DNA of 64,000 nucleotides from Alteraurantiacibacter buctensis. Its GTDB lineage: Bacteria > Pseudomonadota > Alphaproteobacteria > Sphingomonadales > Sphingomonadaceae. The DNA lies in contig NZ_WTYV01000003.1 in NCBI RefSeq assembly GCF_009827655.1, positions 1-64,000 of the forward strand, in the 5' to 3' direction. Of this stretch, positions 1 through 7,536 are shown one piece after another. A program made the translations under genes and the position numbers. The stretch's first letter is position 1, and every line of letters starts with the position of its first letter. The notes under the pieces are model-generated. The model saw only the letters and a program-made list of their open reading frames with translations, did no database searches and was not told the DNA's origin.

Positions 1-353
1 CGCCACCGCCACCCGGGCGGCGTCGGTCCCCGCTACGGTTGCGGAAGATATCGTCGATGCTGGCGGAACGGCGCGGCAGGGCGGGCTTCAGCACGCGGGG
101 CTGGCGCGGGAGCGGGCGCCTTGGGCTTGGGCGCAGCGGCGGGGCGGGCCTCTACCGCTGCGTCCTTCTTGCGCTCCACCTTCGCCTCGTTCGCCTTGAC
201 CGGCGAGGGGCGCGACTTCAGGCCCAAGCGGTGGGCCTTGCCGATCACCGCGTTGCGCGACACGCCGCCCAGCTCGTCGGCGATCTGGCTGGCAGTGGCG
301 CCGCCTTCCCACATCTTGGTGAGGGTGGCGATGCGTTCTTCGGTCCAACTCAT
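1..353 (-). CDS. gcrA: GcrA cell-cycle regulator, partial and frameshifted
   Basis: GcrA is an alphaproteobacterial DNA-binding regulator that acts with sigma-70 at methylated promoters. The N-terminus begins MSWTEERIATLTKMW and carries the helix-turn-helix (ASQIADELGG, SRNAVIGKAHRLGLKSR, about residues 21-48), followed by a Lys/Ala/Pro-rich linker, as in sphingomonad GcrA. In the starting frame a TAG stops translation at 33-35 after 106 residues. Reading one base later, around position 75-95, continues as PALPRRSASIDDIFRNRSG and stays open to the window edge. That looks like the normal mid-protein segment, so the sequence carries a one-base frameshift in a gene usually important for growth. 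A sequencing error is the simplest explanation. The conserved C-terminus lies outside the window. Confidence 0.85.
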
Positions 354-436
354 CAGTCAACTTTCATCATGCAAAGCGGGGGGCTTCCCCCGGCAATGGC
401 TTGCCAGCCTTGTGCCATGCCGATAGGCGGCAGCGT

Positions 437-1318
437 ATGGCCGATCAAGCCCAAGCAGACACCCCGCAACAGGATGCCGCACAAGCTGTGGTGGCACGGA
501 ATTTTCCGCCCAAGGGCCAAGCGCTGATCACCGGCATCAACCGGGTGGGGCTGTGGAGCCTCTATATTAAGGAGATCCGCCGGTTTCTCAAGGTGCAGAC
601 GCAGACCGTCTGGGCCCCGGCGATCACGACCCTCCTGTTCCTCGTCATTTTCAGCGTGGCGATGGGGCGGGGGGACCGGCAGATCCTGGGCGTCAACTTC
701 GCCACTTTCGTGGCTCCCGGCCTTATCATGATGGGCATGATGCAGAATGCCTTTGCCAATGCCAGCTTCAGCCTGCTGGGCGGCAAGATGCAGGGGACCA
801 TCATCGATTATCTGATGCCGCCGCTGTCCGCTGCCGAACTGATGATCGCCATCGTCGGCGCGGCGATGACGCGGGCGGTGATGGTGGGCGGGGCCGTGGC
901 CCTGGCCATGGCGCTGTGGCCGGGGGTGGACATGCAGGCGGCGCACCCGTGGGCGATCGTGTGGTTCGGCCTGATGGGAGCCATGCTGCTGGCGCTGATG
1001 GGCCTGCTGGCCAGCCTGTGGGCCGAAAAGTTCGACCACAACGCGGCCGTCACCAACTTCATCGTTTCCCCGCTCAGCCTGCTGTCGGGCACGTTCTATG
1101 TCATCTCGAACCTGGCCCCGGCTTTCCAGGCGATCAGCCGCGCCAACCCGTTCTTCTACATGATCAGCGGCTTCCGCTTCGGCTTTTTGGGGCAGAGCGA
1201 TATCGGCAACACCAATGCCCACGTGGCCATGGCGGCGCTGGCGATGGGGCTGCTGAACCTGGTGCTGGGCTTCGTCTGCTACCGCGCGCTGAAAAGCGGC
1301 TGGAAGATCAAGAGCTGA
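437..1318 (+). CDS. ABC-2 type transporter permease
   Basis: This is the membrane-spanning subunit (293 residues) of an ABC-2 exporter of the YadH/NodJ/DrrB kind, usually exporting polysaccharides, lipids or drugs. About six hydrophobic segments are visible (for example WAPAITTLLFLVIFSVAM, VAPGLIMMGMMQNAF, IVWFGLMGAMLLALMGLL), with the family-typical NPFFYMISGFRFGFLG near the C-terminus. The start at 437 is chosen over an in-frame ATG at 401 because an AGGCGG ribosome site lies 6 bases before it. No ATP-binding partner is adjacent: the upstream neighbour is gcrA on the other strand and the next gene is hspQ, so the ATPase must be encoded elsewhere. The substrate cannot be named. Confidence 0.85.
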   Translation: MADQAQADTPQQDAAQAVVARNFPPKGQALITGINRVGLWSLYIKEIRRFLKVQTQTVWAPAITTLLFLVIFSVAMGRGDRQILGVNFATFVAPGLIMMGMMQNAFANASFSLLGGKMQGTIIDYLMPPLSAAELMIAIVGAAMTRAVMVGGAVALAMALWPGVDMQAAHPWAIVWFGLMGAMLLALMGLLASLWAEKFDHNAAVTNFIVSPLSLLSGTFYVISNLAPAFQAISRANPFFYMISGFRFGFLGQSDIGNTNAHVAMAALAMGLLNLVLGFVCYRALKSGWKIKS

Positions 1319-1365
1319 AGAGCTCTTTTTTGGGGGTCAAACCTCCCGCCCCACCGCTAACCCGG

Positions 1366-1382
1366 CCACCATAGCCTGGTGG
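1366..1382. terminator. small hairpin between convergent genes
   Basis: CCACCA and TGGTGG form a perfect 6-bp stem around a 5-base loop in the 119-bp space between the convergent permease and hspQ genes. A looser inverted pairing of the flanking CCGCCCCACC and GGTGGGGCGG segments surrounds it. No clear T-run follows, so a shared terminator is only a guess. Confidence 0.3.
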
Positions 1383-1437
1383 TATCAATGGTTGCCGGGT
1401 GGGGCGGTGGGGTGGGTCGTATGCTAACCCGCAACCA

Positions 1438-1818
1438 TCAATGCGTCAGCTTGCGGCGCAGGCGATAGCGGCCCTTGGCATAGTCATCGAACAACTGGCC
1501 CAGGCCGGGGTGATCCACCGGGCCGCCGTCGCCGTCATGCTCCAGGTTCTGCTGGCTGACATAGGCGATGTAGCTGGCGTCCTCGTTTTCGGCCATCAGG
1601 TGATAGAACGGCTGGTCCCGCCTGGGGCGCACCTCTTCGGGAATCGCCTCGTACCATTCCTCGCTGTTGGCGAACACCGGGTCGATATCGAACACCACGC
1701 CGCGGAAATCGAACAGCTTGTGGCGCACCACGTCGCCAATGGCGAAGCGGGCGCTTGACTTGCGGGGGGCACCAAGGGGGTGGCGCGCCTGCGGAAAGGA
1801 GAAATCCGGGCTTTCCAT
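1438..1818 (-). CDS. hspQ: HspQ / YccV-like hemimethylated-DNA-binding protein
   Basis: HspQ-family protein (126 residues), in Escherichia coli a heat-shock protein that specifies Lon substrates and binds hemimethylated oriC DNA. The beta-barrel core is recognisable: FAIGDVVRHKLFDFRGVVFDID, then PFYHLMAENEDASYIAYVSQQNL, then an acidic/basic tail. The ATG at 1818 is preferred to a longer open frame reaching 2061, because the longer frame reads antisense through the tRNA gene. The gene runs convergently to the ABC permease and divergently from tRNA-Ser, and belongs to the core-chromosome side of the island boundary. Confidence 0.88.
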   Translation of the reverse strand: MESPDFSFPQARHPLGAPRKSSARFAIGDVVRHKLFDFRGVVFDIDPVFANSEEWYEAIPEEVRPRRDQPFYHLMAENEDASYIAYVSQQNLEHDGDGGPVDHPGLGQLFDDYAKGRYRLRRKLTH

Positions 1819-1982
1819 GCCGCCAATATAGGCTTTTGCGCCCGCCGGACAAGGCGGCAGGGCCAGCAATCCACCGCATGGCAAAAAGCGGCGATAAGCA
1901 GGCTTGGCAAGCGCCGCATCATCGGCTAACCGCCGCCCTTCCTGACCGGCCGGCCTTGTTCGCAAGCGCCCGCCCGCCTCGC

Positions 1983-2072
1983 GGAGAGGTGGCAGAGTGG
2001 TCGAATGCGCCGCACTCGAAATGCGGTTTACGGGCAACCGTAACGTGGGTTCGAATCCCACCCTCTCCGCCA
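1983..2072 (+). tRNA. tRNA-Ser (anticodon CGA)
   Basis: A complete class II tRNA. The acceptor arms GGAGAGG (1983-1989) and CCTCTCC (2062-2068) pair; the anticodon loop CTCGAAA carries CGA at 2017-2019. The long variable arm of serine tRNAs is present, the T arm is GTGGG-TTCGAAT-CCCAC, and CCA is encoded at 2070-2072. A P4-type integrase starts 150 bp downstream, so the 3' end of this gene is the probable integration target of the island. No second copy of the T-arm/acceptor segment was seen elsewhere in the window. Confidence 0.97.
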
Positions 2073-2221
2073 GCTAGCCTTTCTCACACCATCCCATATA
2101 GTCCTAAAAACCGCAGAAATGCGGCATTCTGGCCCTTTTCGTTATCCAAGATGTTCTCTATATGTTTCGCGCCATCTGGATGCGAGTGTGGGTCTGGGTG
2201 TGGGTCTGAAAGGACATGGAA

Positions 2222-3379
2222 ATGGGCAAGCTGACAGCTGTCGGAATCAGAAATCTCAAGGAGCCCGGACGATATTCTGATGGTGAGGGCCTGATCCTCA
2301 AGTTCGCTGGACGCGGCAAAGGCAGCTGGATCGTTCGCGTACAGGCACATGGAAAACGCAGGGATGTCGGATTGGGCTCTTTGGCTGACCTTCCATTAGC
2401 TGAAGCGCGTGACGCGGCGCGCGCCATTCGCAAGGACATGAAGGCCGGAGTGGATGTCGTGGCTGAGCGCGACAAGGAAGCGCTCGTCATCCCGACATTT
2501 CGAGAGGCGGCCAAGACCGTTCACGAGGAGCACAAGATCGCCTGGAAGAATGGCAAGCACCAGTCCCAGTGGATCAACACTCTCGAGACTTACGCCTTCC
2601 CGACAATAGGTGCCAAGCTTGTCACGGATATCGACGGGTCGGCAATTCGTGAAGTGCTGGCGCCGATCTGGCTGACCAAGCCGGAGACCGCCCGAAGAGT
2701 ACGGCAGCGGATTGTCTCTGTGCTCGACTGGGCGTGCGCGAAAGGCTTTCGCGAGACGGAGGCTCCGATGCGTTCGGTCATGCGGGGGCTGCCACGCCAG
2801 CCTAAGAAGCAAGGACACTTTGTAGCGATGCCTTACCCCGAGCTACCCAAGTTCTTCGTGTGGTTGCGCGAGAGGACCACTGTCGGTCGTCTGGCGCTCG
2901 AATTTGTCATTTTGAATGCATCACGCTCTGGTGAAGTTCGCGGTGCGTGCTGGAGTGAGATCGATCTCAAGAAGAAGGTGTGGACGATCCCGGCCGTGCG
3001 CATGAAAGCAGGAACAGAACATGTCGTTCCGCTCACGAAGGCCGCGTTGGACTTGCTGGATCGAGCGGCGATTTATCGATCACCAGTCAGTGATCTTGTC
3101 TTTCCTGGCCAAAATCCCAGACGGCCACTGTCCGACATGACCTTGCTCAAGATCCTGCGCGACAAGGGAGACGACGTCACAGTCCATGGTTTTCGTTCAT
3201 CGTTTCGCGATTGGGTTGCTGAAACGACCAGTTATCCTGGGGAAATTGCAGAAGCTGCTTTGGCTCACACCAACGCGAACAGGGTCGAAGCGGCTTATCG
3301 GCGAACCAATTATCTCGACAAGCGCAAGCCACTTATGACTGACTGGGCCTGCTATCTGCAGGGTGACGTGCAGGCTTAA
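2222..3379 (+). CDS. P4-type tyrosine integrase (DUF4102 N-terminus)
   Basis: Site-specific recombinase (385 residues) of the prophage-P4/island integrase family, which inserts elements into the 3' ends of tRNA genes. The N-terminal arm-binding domain begins MGKLTAVGIRNLKEPGRY, followed by a core-binding helical domain and a C-terminal catalytic domain. The catalytic residues are visible: Arg in ASRSGEVRG, the HGFRSSFRDW box, the second His in LAHTN and the Tyr in EAAYRRTNY. The start at 2222 leaves 7 bases after an AGGA ribosome site; the in-frame ATG at 2216 is too close to it. Its position right after tRNA-Ser marks the left boundary of the accessory region. Confidence 0.93.
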   Translation: MGKLTAVGIRNLKEPGRYSDGEGLILKFAGRGKGSWIVRVQAHGKRRDVGLGSLADLPLAEARDAARAIRKDMKAGVDVVAERDKEALVIPTFREAAKTVHEEHKIAWKNGKHQSQWINTLETYAFPTIGAKLVTDIDGSAIREVLAPIWLTKPETARRVRQRIVSVLDWACAKGFRETEAPMRSVMRGLPRQPKKQGHFVAMPYPELPKFFVWLRERTTVGRLALEFVILNASRSGEVRGACWSEIDLKKKVWTIPAVRMKAGTEHVVPLTKAALDLLDRAAIYRSPVSDLVFPGQNPRRPLSDMTLLKILRDKGDDVTVHGFRSSFRDWVAETTSYPGEIAEAALAHTNANRVEAAYRRTNYLDKRKPLMTDWACYLQGDVQA

Positions 3380-3501
3380 GCAGGTCGGCTATGCGCCTTA
3401 TCCCTGTCGTTAGGTTGGTCACCTAGATCGCCCGAAAGCGGTCATTGGCGCCGCGCCGTCGCAGTATCGGCTATTGATCGCCACTTACCAATTTCAGGCT
3501 C

Positions 3502-3527
3502 CTCCTTGGCCAATAGCGGCCAAGGAG
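3502..3527 (+). promoter_or_regulatory. hairpin that sequesters the next gene's ribosome site
   Basis: CTCCTTGGCC and GGCCAAGGAG form a perfect 10-bp stem with a 6-base AATAGC loop. The 3' arm contains the AAGGAG ribosome site (3522-3527) used by the recombinase starting at 3535, so the folded mRNA would block initiation. Confidence 0.6.
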
Positions 3528-3534
3528 AAGAGCA

Positions 3535-4167
3535 ATGGGATACTCTCGATTTGACCCCGCCATGCAAGGACGCGCAGCGTGGAATGCCGGCAAGAATATC
3601 GGGACCAAGCGCCCGCTAACGCAAAAGCAGATCTGGGCGATCCGCTTCCATCTGGATCGCGAGGGCCGGCTGCGAGACAAGGCCCTGTTCGATCTTGCCA
3701 TCGACAGTAAGCTGCGGGGCTGTGACCTGGTGAAAATCAAAATTGGCGATGTCGTCGCGGGCTCTGATGTGCGCAACCGTGCCATCATCATCCAACAAAA
3801 GACTCATCGACCTGTGCAGTTCGAGCTCACGGCTGACGTTCGCGCGACGCTTCATGCGTGGCTGGAGCGGCGGGGTGGTTTGGTCAGCGATTATCTGTTC
3901 CCAAGCCGCGTGAATCGCGCCGGACATATGAGTACCCGCCAGTATGCACGCCTCGTCGACGAATGGGTGACGGCGATCGGATTGCGGAAATCTGATTACG
4001 GAACGCATTCGCTTCGACGGACGAAAGCTGCGATGATCTATCGAGCTACCGGCAACATTCGGGCAATTCAGATCCTGCTGGGGCACACCAAGATCGAGAA
4101 CACGGTCCGCTACCTCGGTGTGGACGTGGAAGATGCGCTCTTGCTCGCGGAGCGCACCGAAATCTGA
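3535..4167 (+). CDS. small tyrosine recombinase (catalytic domain only)
   Basis: A 210-residue phage-integrase-family recombinase, shorter than usual because it lacks the N-terminal arm-binding domain, similar in layout to FimB/FimE-like invertases. The catalytic set is present: Arg in SKLRGCDLVKIK (about residue 62), the HSLRRTKA box (about residues 161-168), His in LLGHTKIENT and Tyr in VRYLGV. The ATG at 3535 has an AAGGAG ribosome site 7 bases upstream, lying inside a perfect hairpin. It follows the P4 integrase in the same direction. It may act on its own element or on an invertible site; no inverted-repeat pair flanking a promoter was identified. Confidence 0.88.
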   Translation: MGYSRFDPAMQGRAAWNAGKNIGTKRPLTQKQIWAIRFHLDREGRLRDKALFDLAIDSKLRGCDLVKIKIGDVVAGSDVRNRAIIIQQKTHRPVQFELTADVRATLHAWLERRGGLVSDYLFPSRVNRAGHMSTRQYARLVDEWVTAIGLRKSDYGTHSLRRTKAAMIYRATGNIRAIQILLGHTKIENTVRYLGVDVEDALLLAERTEI

Positions 4168-4419
4168 TTCCCTTCTGCGGTCGGCCGGTGAGATCGGTCG
4201 ACCGCCTTTAGTATCCGCTCAGCAAGGTGCAGGTGGCCACAATAAGGGTAGAGAGCTGCTGTGAGCGCAACCAAACGCCGCCACTTAAGCGTCACGACGA
4301 CTACGTGCGGGTCGCTTCCCTTCAGCAGGATCAGCCGTGAACTTACCTCATTGATGGTCGGGCTCTGGATAACTGTAGCCGCTGCATAGGATTGTCCAAG
4401 GTTCCCAAACCGGATGAAT

Positions 4420-4827
4420 TTAGGCGGGTTGGAACAACGCGCAAAGCGCCGCGACGATCTTGCCATCCTTCAGATGGTAGTGGACGAATTGTGGCACTTC
4501 GAGAACCTGCCCGTTGGCGATCGGGTATTCGATGTCGATACCGGCCTCCGCCGCCGCTTCCTTGGTCAAATCTGCGAAAGCTGTGATCCTTACCGTGACC
4601 TCTGCAGCGACCATCTGGTCGTTGGAGATAAACTGGTGGACCAGAATTTCCTCTTTCACGCGGTCGTGGAAGAAGCCGTAGAAACGCTTCACTTCGGCTC
4701 GCGACCGCAGGCTCTGCCCAAAGAAAGTGACCTCAAACTCGCCGTCAGGGGCATAGTGGTCGAGGACGGCATCGTAATCACGGGCGTGAAACAGGTCGAC
4801 GTAGTGCGCGTATTGCTCGCGGTTCAT
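4420..4827 (-). CDS. SnoaL-like / NTF2-fold protein
   Basis: A 135-residue NTF2-fold protein of the SnoaL-like group, whose members act as small cyclases, hydratases or isomerases, or as ligand-binding partners in catabolic clusters. The cone-shaped fold is suggested by the N-terminal helix MNREQYAHYVDLFHARDYDAV and the strand-rich C-terminus ending FVHYHLKDGKIVAALCALF. It is the third gene after the LigM-like demethylase and a paralogue of the gene just upstream (matching N-terminal helices and the HYHL.(D/N)GK motif), so the pair looks like a tandem duplication. The substrate is unknown. Confidence 0.78.
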   Translation of the reverse strand: MNREQYAHYVDLFHARDYDAVLDHYAPDGEFEVTFFGQSLRSRAEVKRFYGFFHDRVKEEILVHQFISNDQMVAAEVTVRITAFADLTKEAAAEAGIDIEYPIANGQVLEVPQFVHYHLKDGKIVAALCALFQPA

Positions 4828-4876
4828 GGGGTGATCCTTTGTGGGATGAGCTTTGGGAAGTGGCTGATGGCGCGTG

Positions 4877-5302
4877 TCAGGGCAGCGAGCTGATCACCTC
4901 GGTGCCGGGCTCGAAAATGGCGCACATCGCCCGTTTGAATTTCCCGTTTTCCAAGTGGTAATGGATGAACTGCTGCATCTCGAACAAGCCGCCTTCCGGC
5001 ATTGCCGCGAGGCGCGGCATACCCATCGCAGCCATCATTTCCGGAGTGATGGTCTTCAGGCCTTCCAGCCGGACAATCGCCTCCAGAGCAACCGTGTCAT
5101 CCCCCGCAACGAACCGCTGGAGTGTGATCGTCTCCTTCGTGTGGGCGTGGAAGAAGTCGTAGAACTTGCGGATCGTGTCCTTGCCCTGGAAGCAGTAGCC
5201 GGCGAACACCACCTCGCAATCGTCGGTGAAGTGGTTGAACACCGCGTCATAATCCTTGGCGTTGAACAGGCGCAGGTAGTTTTCATAGTCTTCGCGGGTC
5301 AT
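4877..5302 (-). CDS. SnoaL-like / NTF2-fold protein (tandem paralogue)
   Basis: A 141-residue NTF2-fold protein starting MTREDYENYLRLFNAKDYDAV and ending in FIHYHLENGKFKRAMCAIFEPG, closely patterned on its downstream neighbour. The ATG at 5302 is chosen because it lies 13 bases after the LigM-like stop codon; the longer frame upstream overlaps the demethylase gene. It would be translated from the same mRNA as the demethylase, so a role next to O-demethylation is likely. One possibility is an isomerase, hydratase or carrier for the demethylated product. No catalytic residue can be assigned by eye. Confidence 0.8.
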   Translation of the reverse strand: MTREDYENYLRLFNAKDYDAVFNHFTDDCEVVFAGYCFQGKDTIRKFYDFFHAHTKETITLQRFVAGDDTVALEAIVRLEGLKTITPEMMAAMGMPRLAAMPEGGLFEMQQFIHYHLENGKFKRAMCAIFEPGTEVISSLP

Positions 5303-5315
5303 CGGGTGTGTTCCT

Positions 5316-6698
5316 TCAGCGCTGGCGCAGCTCTTCGCGAGCGACCTTGGTGTAGGGCGACGGGCGCACGGTGGCGCGCACGCGGGTCTGTTCGTGCGGC
5401 TCCACGCGGACGTTGGTGTAGGCACCGGGACGTTCGCCCCAGACCAGCTCCACTTGCGCATCGATCGGCACATCGCGATCCAGCGAGGCGAGCGAGATCA
5501 TCCGCCGGGCGTTGAGCGTGGTGGCGGGGATCATTGACAGGCCAACCAGCCTGCCATCCAGCTCCACCCGGTCGTTGAGGCCGAAGGCATAGAGGGCCAC
5601 AGGAATGTCGGGGAACTTGTACTGCGGCCCGTCGGTGTAGAGCGAGCCATAGATGCGCGCCACGTCCTCGCCGTTCCACTCCAGCGTCACCTTGCGCCGC
5701 TGGGCGTCCTTGTCGGCCATCATCGCACGCAGGGCATCTCGGCCGATGAAATCGTGGTCGAAGTGGATGAACGGGTCATAGTTCACATCGAAGGGGGTCT
5801 TGTAATAGTCCTCCATCCGCGTGGATTCGAAGCTGCCGCCAAGCTGGAAGAACCCTTCCAGCGTCAGTGCCGGCAACCACTCGCGATAGGCCTGCATCGA
5901 AGGCGAGGTGTAGACGGCGGGGAACAATGCACCCAGCCAGCCCGATTCCACGGCGCTGGTGGCATAGGCACGATTACCGACCTGCTGCAGGCCGAACTCC
6001 TTGCCGGCCTCAAGTATAGTGCCGAGGATTTCCTGCTGCTCGGCAATCGGGCCCCAGATCTCCAGTCCTGCAGCCCCCGCCATGCCGTGGCGCAGGGCTT
6101 CGACCTGACGGCCGGCGATGTTGATCGTGGTCATGCGGAAAAAGCCGATGTCGGCCACCGATGCGCCGTTCAGCTTCTCGATCAGGGCCCAGGCCTTGGG
6201 CCCCTGGATCTGAAAGCGCCAGTAGGCCCGCTCGATGGGCCGGCCATCCCAGAACGGCGGGGTGCGCGGGCTCTTGGTCAACTGCACGTCATAGCCGCCC
6301 GTCAGGGCCTGGTATTCCAGCCAATTGTTACCCGGCCCAAGGCCTGCCGACATGGCGCGCCCGTCATTTAGCCAGGCCACGATGTTGTCCGCGATCAGGT
6401 AGCCCTCGGCGTTGCACATGATGTGCTGCTTGGCCATGCCAGGCCGGAACTTGGCGAAGTTGTTGATCCCCGTATCGCTCAGCAAGCGGACGATATCCGG
6501 CCCCTCGATGTAGAGGTCATCCATGTGGTGCGTCTGGTCCATCAGGACGCAGTCTTCCATCCACGCGCGCTGCTCGTTCTGCCAGCTTGTCTGCTCGCCC
6601 GGCACGACGGGGAACACGTAGCCGCCAGCCCCCGTGTCGCGCAGCATGGCCAGCGGCCCGCCTGCCTGATCGATCTTCTGCTGAAGGGTGTTTGCCAT
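5316..6698 (-). CDS. LigM-like tetrahydrofolate-dependent O-demethylase (copy 1)
   Basis: A GcvT-fold enzyme (460 residues; LigM is about 470) related to LigM, DesA, dicamba methyltransferase and sesamin-demethylenating SesA, which transfer an aryl methyl or methylene group to tetrahydrofolate. The N-terminal TLQQKIDQAGGP helix, the LMDQTHHMDDLYIEGPD folate-domain motif (about residues 60-76), FQIQGPKAWALIEKLNG and the C-terminal barrel with RKVTLEWNGEDVARIYGS are shared with the two other copies in the window. The ATG at 6698 follows a GGAGAGG ribosome site. A palindrome for the nearby TetR regulator lies 28 bases upstream. It is the first gene of a three-gene operon with two SnoaL-like proteins. 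Confidence 0.87.
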   Translation of the reverse strand: MANTLQQKIDQAGGPLAMLRDTGAGGYVFPVVPGEQTSWQNEQRAWMEDCVLMDQTHHMDDLYIEGPDIVRLLSDTGINNFAKFRPGMAKQHIMCNAEGYLIADNIVAWLNDGRAMSAGLGPGNNWLEYQALTGGYDVQLTKSPRTPPFWDGRPIERAYWRFQIQGPKAWALIEKLNGASVADIGFFRMTTINIAGRQVEALRHGMAGAAGLEIWGPIAEQQEILGTILEAGKEFGLQQVGNRAYATSAVESGWLGALFPAVYTSPSMQAYREWLPALTLEGFFQLGGSFESTRMEDYYKTPFDVNYDPFIHFDHDFIGRDALRAMMADKDAQRRKVTLEWNGEDVARIYGSLYTDGPQYKFPDIPVALYAFGLNDRVELDGRLVGLSMIPATTLNARRMISLASLDRDVPIDAQVELVWGERPGAYTNVRVEPHEQTRVRATVRPSPYTKVAREELRQR

Positions 6699-6725
6699 AC
6701 CGAATCGCCTCTCCACGTGCCTTTA

Positions 6726-6740
6726 TCTAACAGTGTTAGA
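6726..6740. promoter_or_regulatory. palindromic TetR-type operator before LigM-like copy 1
   Basis: TCTAACAGTGTTAGA is a 15-bp palindrome broken only at its centre. It lies between the TetR gene and the demethylase it precedes, and two near-copies occur before the TonB receptor at 7435 and 7457. Confidence 0.7.
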
Positions 6741-6818
6741 AATTGCAGCGAAGCGACGCCTTCGTCAACCCTCGACCATTTCGAGCCGATGACGCACCGC
6801 CCTTTCACGGCGGTCACG

Positions 6819-7370
6819 TCAGTGGATTTTGGGTTCCCAGCTCTTCACGAGGGAATCGACGCTATCCATCGCAGCGTCCTTGAAGTCGAAGAACTGCTCG
6901 ACCTTTTCTGCATACCGGGCATTGGCAAAAACGGACCATCCAGTGACCACCGCCTGGACTGCGCTTTGCAGGAAGAACAGCTTTTCCTGGTCGACAGGAA
7001 AGGCTGACAGTTGCGATTTGATCCGCACCAGCGTGTCCTGGAAATGCGCCTCGTCGAGCTGGGTATTGAGGATGAGGAGAGGTGCGAAACGCTCTTCCTG
7101 CTGAACATCCCAAATCGCCGCGCCATATGCGCGCATCCAGTCCTGCCACGTTTTGCAAGGCGGTATCCGCGCAAAGCAACTCGCGAATAGCTCCGTGAGA
7201 ATCTCGTTCAGCAAGGCGGACTTATCGGGGATGTAATAGTAGAGGGTGGGTGCTTGAACCTTGAGCCGGCTGGCGAGCTTTCGCATGCTCAAGCCATCAA
7301 CGCCCTGTTCGCGAACAAGCTTGATCGCCTCGCTGACGATCTCTTCCGAAGTCAGGTTGCGCCTTGCCAT
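6819..7370 (-). CDS. TetR/AcrR-family transcriptional regulator
   Basis: A 183-residue ligand-responsive repressor. The N-terminal helix-turn-helix is typical: LTSEEIVSEAIKLVREQG, LSMRKLASRLKVQAPTLYYYIPDKSALLNEI (about residues 6-56). The C-terminal ligand domain is divergent, with a TetR_C-like ending. It is transcribed towards the LigM-like operon and divergently from the TonB receptor. Palindromes of the form TCTAACAnTGTTAGA occur in both flanking promoters, which suggests control of both units. The effector is probably an aromatic substrate or intermediate of block A (inference). Confidence 0.88.
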   Translation of the reverse strand: MARRNLTSEEIVSEAIKLVREQGVDGLSMRKLASRLKVQAPTLYYYIPDKSALLNEILTELFASCFARIPPCKTWQDWMRAYGAAIWDVQQEERFAPLLILNTQLDEAHFQDTLVRIKSQLSAFPVDQEKLFFLQSAVQAVVTGWSVFANARYAEKVEQFFDFKDAAMDSVDSLVKSWEPKIH

Positions 7371-7434
7371 GCGTACATTCTTTAGCCGCTCCTCCGGCTC
7401 TGACCAGCCGCAAATAGCAGTGTTGCACCATTTT

Positions 7435-7471
7435 TCGAACAGTGTTAGACATTCTCTCGAACACCGTTAGA
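7435..7471. promoter_or_regulatory. two TetR-type operator copies before the TonB receptor
   Basis: TCGAACAGTGTTAGA (7435-7449) and TCGAACACCGTTAGA (7457-7471) are one- and two-change versions of the palindrome at 6726, spaced 22 bp centre to centre, about two helical turns. They lie in the 166-bp divergent promoter of the TetR and TonB genes. Confidence 0.65.
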
Positions 7472-7536
7472 AGGCGGATCAAAGCGGGGGCATTCCGGGC
7501 AAACCGGTACCTGCGCCAAGCCTAGGGAGAGGATCT

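Noticed and set aside
353..1222. Long minus-strand frame opposite the ABC permease
   Set aside because: Pro/His/Arg-rich text without domains; antisense shadow of the permease.
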